Source: Chara braunii (Eukaryota > Streptophyta > Charophyceae > Charales > Characeae). Taken from it: 22,303 nt of DNA. Where the stretch lies: contig BFEA01000415.1 of assembly GCA_003427395.1 (NCBI GenBank), forward strand, positions 948,296-970,598. Reading direction: 5' to 3'. Made by a program: the position numbers and the translations under genes. Positions within the stretch are counted from its first letter, which is position 1, and every line of letters begins with the position of its first letter. The notes below the pieces were generated by a model that saw only the letters and a list, made by a program, of their open reading frames with translations, searched no databases and was not told the origin of the DNA. Positions 16,750 through 22,303 of this stretch are shown here, one piece after another.

Positions 16750-17878
16750 TAGTTTGCTGGGGGGTCATCATCTCCCCTACTGAGAAATTTAAACTTTTAC
16801 CTGTTTTCCTCTTCAAGAGCATCTCAGAGAAGGACTCGGCCATCAGTATAGATTTGTTGTCTGTTTGGGTCACCCAATCCGCTATTACACTAGCTGTCAG
16901 TCCTGACAGCAGACGAATACCTCGTGAAGTATCGGAGTGGGGGGTAGCCAGGTGAAGCACTTCGACCCAGTAGATTCTCAAATCGTCCCACTTAGATTTA
17001 TTATCACTGATCTGGGAGAGATCTAAGAAGGCCAGCAACAGTCTCACTTTTCCCCCTTCCGGAGTATCGACCAGATGGCGTGCTATCTTAGGAACCAGAA
17101 GGAGGTTCACCTCCCCCAGATTCTGCAATAATTGAATCTTAATTAAGTTGCAGATCATTACTGGGGACGGAGAACTCTTCAGCAGAATTGATGGAAGGAC
17201 GAGAGATTCATCCCTTCCCATAATTGTTAAAAATCTCGGCCCATGCATTTCGTGAGAACAGATAAGAGGGACCAGGTATTCAAGGATCAGCCCTTTCCCC
17301 TTCTCCCCCCTATTAAGTGTACGCATGGGGGCTTTCATGGCCAGGGATCTTCGAGCTGGGCGGTCCGACTGGGACCTCCCTTGTTTCAGTGGCGAGGATC
17401 TGATCACCTCTTCACCCATAACCCTTGTCTCCTCTTCTCTTACTCGAATCTGAGTCATCTGGCCTTCTATTCTGGGTCTTTTGACCGATGAAGAAGAGGC
17501 CTGAGCTTTGTCACCTCGGGAGCGTCCCCCCCGGGGTTTCCATGTGGGAGCAGGAGAAGAGAAAGCAAAGGGGATAGGGAGTAACTGTCCCTCTTTTTCC
17601 CCAGCATCTTCCTGTAGGTTCTTATTAACATCCTCCCTGTCTCCTGGGGAATCAAACAGCCCTTCTGGCGGAGAGAAGAAATCTTGTTCTGATCCTCCCA
17701 TTTCTTCCCCCTCAGAGTCACTTTCTGACGGGAGTAATGGGAGTTGGCCAACTGCAGGCTCTGAGATGGTCAATATTGCCTTCTTATTCACCATTCCCAA
17801 GTGGACCTTAGTCAGACTCGTGGCTTCTGAGTCATCATCTGAGAGTGGATCATTAAATAAGGCATTCGTGTGCACCAT
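16655..17878 (-). CDS. LINE middle ORF, 407 residues, unrecognised
   Basis: An ATG-initiated frame between ORF1 and ORF2. Residues 1-90 are acidic and Ser-rich (PLSDDDSEATS, SESDSEGEEMGG). Residues around 110-190 are basic and Ser/Arg-rich, with a nuclear-localisation-like VKRPRIE. Residues around 200-370 look folded: hydrophobic segments such as KGLILEYLVPLICSHEMHGP, VMICNLIKIQLLQNLGEVNL and WDDLRIYWVEVLHLATPHSD. No CCHC, RRM or protease motif is seen. It may be an extra LINE protein or the displaced C-terminal half of ORF1. Just upstream, near 17890, an 8-A run lies where a neighbouring Pro-rich frame that starts at the ORF1 stop meets this one. Function unknown; a structure or profile search would be informative. 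Confidence 0.6.
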   Translation of the reverse strand: MVHTNALFNDPLSDDDSEATSLTKVHLGMVNKKAILTISEPAVGQLPLLPSESDSEGEEMGGSEQDFFSPPEGLFDSPGDREDVNKNLQEDAGEKEGQLLPIPFAFSSPAPTWKPRGGRSRGDKAQASSSSVKRPRIEGQMTQIRVREEETRVMGEEVIRSSPLKQGRSQSDRPARRSLAMKAPMRTLNRGEKGKGLILEYLVPLICSHEMHGPRFLTIMGRDESLVLPSILLKSSPSPVMICNLIKIQLLQNLGEVNLLLVPKIARHLVDTPEGGKVRLLLAFLDLSQISDNKSKWDDLRIYWVEVLHLATPHSDTSRGIRLLSGLTASVIADWVTQTDNKSILMAESFSEMLLKRKTGKSLNFSVGEMMTPQQTNEEVSEVGRGPDGENRIQTQGGPTSKDGSSQ

Positions 17879-18086
17879 GCAAGTGTCAGTTTTTTTTCTA
17901 ATAGATGGTTCAGTGTTGCCACTGCCCCACCTGTTTCCCCTGACACTAAGGGCTTCTCCCCATGCTCTTTAGGTCCTGAGGAGGGGGAGAAGACCTTCAG
18001 AATCTCTGTCGTAGGCGATTTTGACTGTGAAGCAGCTGGCGAAGCAGATGGAGAGGGGGGGGGAGGAGGGAGGGGGGATTGCTGAG

Positions 18087-19523
18087 TCACTCTCCCTCCT
18101 TGCTAATCTGACCATCCTTGAGTTCCGTGGTTTCGCCCTTCTTACCACTTCCTGAAACACTTGAGAGCTGTTTCTGTCTACCATTCTGTCTCCATTCTTT
18201 AATAGCAGTGACTTTTGTACCAACTTTCTTCTTGAGAGCTGGTTCCGATTTGTTCTTCTTCTTTCCTTTACGAGCGGGTTCCTGCTGTGTGATTGACACT
18301 GAAATCGCTTTGGGTTGAGGATCTCCCAGTCCATCCTCGACCCCCTGCTCTTCCTCTGTGCCTCCCCCCTTCCCTACCATCTCTGGCTCTGCATCCAGCA
18401 TCACTGCATCCTTCTGCGCTGGATTTTTGTCTTTGTCTTCGTCATCCTTAGCCCCCTGTTTATCAACATTCTCACCTGGGTTATCACCCTGTCCTCCCTC
18501 TGAGTCTGTCCGAATCTCCGAAGCCGCCTGAGCTGGATCTCCGGAAGCCGCAGGGGGGGGAGGGGGGGGGTGAGGGGGATGGTTCTTTTCTCCTCCTCCT
18601 TTGGGCACGTCTCCATTAACTTTCCCCTTAGAGGAGTCCTTATTGCCTTTTCCTTGCGCACTCTTACCTTTATCTTTATCCTGGGGGTCAGGCTTCTTCG
18701 AGGGGCATGTTTCATCGCCCTCCCAATGAAAGTGTTGTCTACAGGCCTGACACCAAGGGGTCTGGGCATGTAACACCTCGATTTTCACGTAGCCCCCTTT
18801 TTTCATATCTATTATCAGGTAAGGTTTATAACGAACTCTAGCCCCTGGCTCTAAATCGAAACGGATGTTCTTCAGTTCAGGCGAATTCACCTCTGAATAC
18901 GTGTCATGTTTTTTTAACACATTGCCAAAAGCATCTTTGACTGCCGCTGCCACATAAGGCAGGGCGGCCACCGGAACATACATGCAACGAATCCAGAAGA
19001 ACCAAAATTTGTGTGCCTCCCTCCATTCAAACAGCTCATTTTCCGACATCCAGGGGCGAAAGAATACCTTGTAGGTTTTATCGTCTAAAATAATTGTGTC
19101 TTCTTTTTTCCTTAATAACCATTTCGCGATTCTCTTGTCTGAGGCTACGTATGTTATTAAATTGAAACCTTCATTGTGAAACACTCCCCGTTTGAGTGGT
19201 GCTTCCGTTATTCCACTCTTTGCCCAAGCATTTTCGTAAATGCGAGTCAAACGAATTTTGACTTTCACAGGCAATGATTTGGAGTCATCATAAAAAAAGA
19301 CAGAGACCGCATTCTCAGTAAGCCATTCCTCTTGGACCGCGTATAAATCGGGGTTGACGATGACCCGAACGTAGTCCTCCCCGATTTCCACGCTTTCGGA
19401 ATTAAGATCTTCCGGAAGAAGGCCCTCTGTGTAACAATCAAAGAGGATCCCCTTGATTCTATCCTTTTCCCCTTGCGGCATGACCGGAGGGTCAGAGGGC
19501 GCCGGGGGAGCCACGGAAGCCAT
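18087..19523 (-). CDS. LINE ORF1 protein (DUF4283-like with CCHC knuckle), 478 residues
   Basis: A presumed nucleic-acid chaperone that coats the LINE RNA. Residues about 60-240 resemble the DUF4283-type ORF1 core of plant L1 elements (WREAHKFWFFWIRCMYVPVA, ALPYVAAAVKDAFGNVLKK, then RVRYKPYLIIDM). A zinc knuckle follows with Cys258, Cys261, His266 and Cys273, so the last gap is six residues rather than the common four. Residues 275-478 are low-complexity, Lys/Asp/Pro-rich and probably disordered. I chose the ATG at 19523 (MASVAPPAPSD). An in-frame ATG at 19589 would add 22 hydrophobic residues, read from a short tandem repeat in the leader, and seems unlikely. The frame is intact. Confidence 0.75.
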   Translation of the reverse strand: MASVAPPAPSDPPVMPQGEKDRIKGILFDCYTEGLLPEDLNSESVEIGEDYVRVIVNPDLYAVQEEWLTENAVSVFFYDDSKSLPVKVKIRLTRIYENAWAKSGITEAPLKRGVFHNEGFNLITYVASDKRIAKWLLRKKEDTIILDDKTYKVFFRPWMSENELFEWREAHKFWFFWIRCMYVPVAALPYVAAAVKDAFGNVLKKHDTYSEVNSPELKNIRFDLEPGARVRYKPYLIIDMKKGGYVKIEVLHAQTPWCQACRQHFHWEGDETCPSKKPDPQDKDKGKSAQGKGNKDSSKGKVNGDVPKGGGEKNHPPHPPPPPPAASGDPAQAASEIRTDSEGGQGDNPGENVDKQGAKDDEDKDKNPAQKDAVMLDAEPEMVGKGGGTEEEQGVEDGLGDPQPKAISVSITQQEPARKGKKKNKSEPALKKKVGTKVTAIKEWRQNGRQKQLSSVSGSGKKGETTELKDGQISKEGE

Positions 19524-19576
19524 GAGGGGATAGCAGCTTACTGCGAATAAGGAGATAGAAACTAAAAAAGGTAACA

Positions 19577-19602
19577 ACCATACAACCATACAACCATACA
19601 AC
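19577..19602. repeat. Short tandem repeat (ACAACCAT)n in the LINE leader
   Basis: Three copies of an eight-base unit directly upstream of ORF1 (GTATGGTT on the minus strand). Confidence 0.8.
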
Positions 19603-19951
19603 TGTGCAAACAACAAAGCCAAATTAACTCACTAATATAATTATGTGTAATATACCTATAGCCTCAATAAATAGGGAGAAGTGGGAGTCGAGTGAGAATG
19701 CAGAGAAGAGGTTACCCACGTTCTGCCAGGTACTGCAGATCCGCCATAGTCACCGATGGCAGTCTCCATAACCAGGCGAAATCTACCTTGTCTCTGCAGG
19801 TCTCTCCCACCTCTTTCCTCCTCTCCCGTTCCAACCATTTCCCCCATTAAAGTCGTGGCCACCTCAAGCGGAAGCCATAACTAGCCAGGCAGGGAGTTCA
19901 CCTCCCACGGCATGTCTGCACCGGAGAGAGAAGGGCCGAGAACATCCATGT
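19603..19951. other. Region 5' of LINE ORF1
   Basis: No supported gene. It could be the LINE 5' UTR on the minus strand. The element's 5' limit is not visible. Confidence 0.35.
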
Positions 19952-19977
19952 TATACCCTAATCGCTATTAAGCAACC

Positions 19978-20016
19978 AAGCGCCGCGAGGGCGGCGCTTA
20001 GCGCTAAAATTAGCGC
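19978..20016. repeat. Paired GC-rich hairpins
   Basis: A perfect 9-bp stem, AAGCGCCGC-GAGG-GCGGCGCTT (19978-19999), is followed directly by GCGCTAA-AA-TTAGCGC (20001-20016). It lies just outside the foldback element at 20109. Function unknown. Confidence 0.6.
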
Positions 20017-20108
20017 ACCGGCATTTGACAGGTAATTGAATTCACTGGAAGCTTTATGGATGGACACTGAAATGCCTTCCACCCTCGGCAGTTCTTGAAA
20101 TCTCTCTA

Positions 20109-20319
20109 CCAGGGGCCAAGTTCCACTTGCAACATTGAGTTTCCTCAACGCCTGAATCTAGACGTGTTTGTGGAGATGTGCAGTCGAGGAAACACAACGC
20201 GATATTTTGCACATCTCCAAAAACATGTCAAGATTTGGGCGGCTGCATATCTCCTCAAACACGCCCAGATTCAGGCATTGACGAAACTGAACACTGCTGC
20301 TAATGGGACTTGGCCCTGG
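20109..20319. mobile_element. Foldback MITE, family A (copy at the duplicated block)
   Basis: The terminal arms are CCAGGGGCCAAGTTCCACTT on the left and AATGGGACTTGGCCCTGG on the right. Inner arms include CCTGAATCTAGACGTGTTTG against AAACACGCCCAGATTCAGGC. A second nested pair (GGAGATGTGCA and TGCACATCTCC) lies inside. Its duplicate at 20661-20871 belongs to the artefactual repeat. Confidence 0.75.
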
Positions 20320-20463
20320 CAGGAGGCCTAGTAGGAAGGTTTTGTGAATTACTGAGGGTGGAAGGCTGAATTGCGCTGCACTGCACTGCACGGCAAAAAA
20401 AAGTGAACTGTTGCTGTTCCGCTGAATTGCCTGGTGCTGCCAGCCATTTCGACGCGTACGGTC

Positions 20464-20501
20464 CTGTCTCTTATACACATCTAGATGTGTATAAGAGACA
20501 G
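20464..20501. other. Illumina Nextera mate-pair junction adapter (artefact)
   Basis: CTGTCTCTTATACACATCT is followed directly by its reverse complement AGATGTGTATAAGAGACAG. These are two complete Tn5 mosaic ends head to head, exactly the mate-pair circularisation junction. It is synthetic library sequence, not genome. Confidence 0.98.
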
Positions 20502-20503
20502 GC

Positions 20504-21055
20504 TATACCCTAATCGCTATTAAGCAACCAAGCGCCGCGAGGGCGGCGCTTAGCGCTAAAATTAGCGCACCGGCATTTGACAGGTAATTGAATTCACTGG
20601 AAGCTTTATGGATGGACACTGAAATGCCTTCCACCCTCGGCAGTTCTTGAAATCTCTCTACCAGGGGCCAAGTTCCACTTGCAACATTGAGTTTCCTCAA
20701 CGCCTGAATCTAGACGTGTTTGTGGAGATGTGCAGTCGAGGAAACACAACGCGATATTTTGCACATCTCCAAAAACATGTCAAGATTTGGGCGGCTACAT
20801 ATCTCCTCAAACACGCCCAGATTCAGGCATTGACGAAACTGAACACTGCTGCTAATGGGACTTGGCCCTGGCAGGAGGCCTAGTAGGAAGGTTTTGTGAA
20901 TTACTGAGGGTGGAAGGCTGAATTGCGCTGCACTGCACTGCACTTATACACATCTAGATGTGTATAAGAGACAGGCACTGCACTGCACGGCAAAAAAAAG
21001 TGAACTGTTGCTGTTCCGCTGAATTGCCTGGTGCTGCCAGACGCGTACGGTCAAA
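20504..21055. repeat. Second copy of the block, split by a second adapter remnant
   Basis: It repeats 19952 onward and is broken near 20943 by a clipped adapter. The text then resumes (GCACTGCACTGCACGGC) and continues into unique sequence at about 21052 (AAACGCTGAAAG). The second copy lacks the CCATTTCG present in the first before ACGCGTACGGTC. Confidence 0.85.
20943..20974. other. Clipped Nextera mate-pair junction adapter (artefact)
   Basis: CTTATACACATCT, a 5'-clipped mosaic end, is followed by the complete AGATGTGTATAAGAGACAG. It is flanked on both sides by the same GCACTGCACTGCAC string, as expected of a read-through junction. Confidence 0.97.
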
Positions 21056-21142
21056 CGCTGAAAGACGTGGCGCTTGCCATGCCGCGACTGAGATTTTGAA
21101 TGCAATAAATTAATCCTCTTTGCGAGTGGGCCTTGCCCCAGG

Positions 21143-21365
21143 GATGAGGTCCTTTTAGCAAAGAGGATTGGATTAAGCGCCTAGATCTGGATGTATGTTT
21201 GCAGACATGCAGAAAAGCAGATGAATCATGGTTTTATGCACTCACCCATCTGAATCATGGTTTTATGCACCCACCCATCTGAATCATGGTTTTATGCACC
21301 CATCCAGAAATATGTCCAGATTCACAAGTAAAATTTAATCCTCTTTGTGAGTGGGACCTCACCCA
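21143..21365. mobile_element. Foldback MITE, family A, with internal tandem repeats
   Basis: The left arm AGCAAAGAGGATTGGATTAA and CTAGATCTGGATG pairs loosely with the right arm ATGTCCAGATTCAC and TTAATCCTCTTTGTGAGTGG. A lone right arm of another copy lies just upstream (about 21109-21135, TTAATCCTCTTTGCGAGTGG). Confidence 0.7.
21222..21308. repeat. Tandem array, 3 x 29 bp
   Basis: TGAATCATGGTTTTATGCAC is followed by (T/C)CACCCATC, with units starting at 21222, 21251 and 21280. It forms the loop region of the surrounding foldback element. Confidence 0.9.
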
Positions 21366-21470
21366 AGGTGTGAGAAGGTTGTCAAATTGTCACACCGAGC
21401 TAGAGTTTTTTTTTTTTTTAATGTTTTCAGAGCTATGAGACTAGTAATTTCTTTCTTTCGTTCTTTGGGG

Positions 21471-21633
21471 GCGATGTCCCACTAGCAACATTGAGTTTCC
21501 TCAACGCCCCAATCTGGACGTGTTTGGAGAGATGTGCAGAAAATGGAATTGGAGTTTCCTCAACTGCACCTCTCGACAAACACGTCCAGATTCGGGCGTT
21601 GAAGAAACTCAATGCTTCTAGTGGGACATAGCC
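21471..21633. mobile_element. Foldback MITE, family A (best-preserved arms)
   Basis: GATGTCCCACTAGCAACATT and GAGTTTCCTCAACGCC on the left pair with GGCGTTGAAGAAACTC and AATGCTTCTAGTGGGACATA on the right, about 39 bp with few mismatches. Inner arms CTGGACGTGTTTGG and AACACGTCCAG follow. Confidence 0.8.
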
Positions 21634-21778
21634 CCGTCGCTTTTTATCTTTCTTTCTTTCCACTACCCTTTGCAGCCGTAGTCCCATTTGGGAAAATGAC
21701 CTCATCCGACAAAATCGCCGCCATGTGGCTGCTGATATTTTTCATTGGCTCCTACCAGCCTCTGAAACAAGTGGGACC

Positions 21779-21817
21779 TCCCTTTTTGTTTCAATAAAAA
21801 AAAAAAAAAAAAAAAAC
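21779..21817 (+). mobile_element. Very short poly(A)-tailed insertion with target duplication
   Basis: AAACAAGTGGGACC at 21765-21778 is repeated exactly at 21818-21831. Between them is only TCCCTTTTTGTTTCAAT plus 21 A and a C. An AATAAA polyadenylation signal overlaps the start of the A run. It looks like an extremely 5'-truncated retroposon. Confidence 0.75.
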
Positions 21818-21969
21818 AAACAAGTGGGACCCCCCCGCGGCCGACATATGAGAAAGGTAGTGGCGGTACCAGTCACATGTCTGAGGGAATCCTTGCTGGC
21901 AGTGCCTGGCCAACTTCCATAAAGAAAGGATGAGCGTGCAGGCGTGGGTGCAATGTATACCACCGGGGC

Positions 21970-22141
21970 GAGGTACCACTGCCAACGAGGATTAGATTTA
22001 ATGCCATGATGAATCTGGCTTCTGGACACGTTTGGGGTGAGGAGCAGAAAATTGCAATTGATCTGCTTTTCTGCATCTCTGGATAAAGCACATCCAGATT
22101 CACGGTGCTGAATCCAGTCCTGTTTGCTAGTGGGACCTAGT
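21970..22141. mobile_element. Foldback MITE, family A
   Basis: GGTACCACTGCCAACGAGGA at the left and TCCTGTTTGCTAGTGGGACC at the right pair imperfectly. Inner blocks GAGCAGAAAATTGCAATTGA and CTGCTTTTCTGCATCTCTGG are shared with the next copy. Confidence 0.75.
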
Positions 22142-22147
22142 CCTTGG

Positions 22148-22303
22148 GCAAGGTCCCACTGGCAAAGGGGAATGGATTGGATGCCTTAATCTGGACATCT
22201 TTGAGGAGAGGTGCACAAAATTACCATTGACTCTGCTTCTCTGCATCTCTGCTTAAAACACTTCTCGATTCAGGCGCTAAAACCACCACCAGCTTTCTGG
22301 CCG
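22148..22303. mobile_element. Foldback MITE, family A, running to the window edge
   Basis: It starts AAGGTCCCACTGGCAAAGGG, with the stem AATCTGGACATCTTTGAGGA and the loop blocks GACTCTGCTTCTCTGCATCT and CTTCTCGATTCAGGCGC. The right terminal arm is not reached; the sequence diverges at about 22282. Confidence 0.65.

Larger units (their letters stand above)
12054..19650 (-). mobile_element. Plant-L1-like LINE, nearly full length, three ORFs, defective
   Basis: Reading on the minus strand, the order is ORF1 (19523-18087), a middle ORF (17878-16655), then ORF2 (16749-12447) with endonuclease, reverse transcriptase and a cysteine-rich C-terminus. The middle ORF overlaps the ORF2 start by 95 bases. 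The three frames differ. ORF1 and the middle ORF are open, whereas ORF2 carries at least four lesions. Plant L1 elements normally have two ORFs, so the middle frame is unusual. I could not fix the outer ends: no flanking target duplication was found, and the 5' side runs into a region that may be misassembled after 19952. Confidence 0.85.
19952..20463. repeat. First copy of a near-identical block (offset 552 bp)
   Basis: The block TATACCCTAATCGC... at 19952 recurs at 20504. One base differs (GGCTGCATATC versus GGCTACATATC). The copies are joined by a mate-pair adapter, so at least one is artefactual. Confidence 0.9.

Noticed and set aside
18401-18769. Basic 122-codon minus frame inside ORF1
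   Set aside because: Shadow of the Lys/Asp-rich low-complexity part of ORF1 in another frame.
19523-19622. Upstream extension of LINE ORF1 with a hydrophobic, signal-like N-terminus
   Set aside because: It is encoded largely by the leader tandem repeat, and an RNA-binding ORF1 protein has no need of a signal peptide. The ATG at 19523 gives a typical ORF1 start.
20464-20501. A real Tn5/IS50 transposon end
   Set aside because: The hybrid mosaic end in head-to-head 38-bp form, with no transposase gene and with duplicated flanks, matches the synthetic mate-pair adapter.

Overview
The window reads as repeat-dominated nuclear DNA of a plant-lineage eukaryote. Two signals point there. A reverse-transcribed U6 snRNA copy (6531-6606) starts with GGGACATCTG directly before TAAAATTGGAACGAT, which matches land-plant or green-algal U6 rather than animal U6. 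The large LINE has a plant-L1-like design: an ORF1 protein resembling DUF4283 plus a CCHC knuckle, then endonuclease, reverse transcriptase and a C-terminal zf-RVT-like cysteine region. A streptophyte alga (for example a charophyte) would fit, but that is inference. I see no ordinary cellular gene, rRNA operon, intact tRNA or CRISPR array.

Layout. 1-4240: poly(T)/poly(A)-tagged retroposon scraps, short foldback (MITE-like) elements of several families, and tandem duplications. 4250-5090: a decayed LINE ORF2 piece on the minus strand, split by a 112-bp foldback element that left a 7-bp target duplication. 5740-5960: a second LINE ORF2 scrap on the plus strand. 6516-6662: the U6 retropseudogene with a 14-bp target duplication. 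7121-7545: a 65-bp tandem pair, then four 36-bp repeats enclosed by long inverted repeats. 8040-11600: microsatellites, a small retroposon with a perfect target duplication, and further duplications. 12447-19523 (minus): a nearly full-length LINE with three successive reading frames, namely ORF1, an unrecognised middle ORF, and ORF2. 19952-22303: a cluster of one foldback family.

The LINE is probably dead. ORF2 has a frameshift near 16400, in-frame stops at 15272-15274 and 14478-14480, a frame break or deletion near 14740, and a Lys where the endonuclease needs its catalytic Glu. ORF1 and the middle ORF are still open. The middle ORF, between ORF1 and the endonuclease, is the most unusual biological feature. 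Either it is an accessory protein of this LINE lineage or it is the detached C-terminal half of ORF1. An active LINE of this type could have supplied the enzymes in trans for the U6 copy and the other poly(A)-tailed insertions.

One important feature is not biology. Positions 20464-20501 are exactly two head-to-head Tn5 mosaic ends, the Illumina Nextera mate-pair junction adapter, and a clipped copy lies at 20943-20974. The adapter sits between two nearly identical copies of the same sequence (offset 552 bp), so this duplication is almost certainly a library or assembly artefact.
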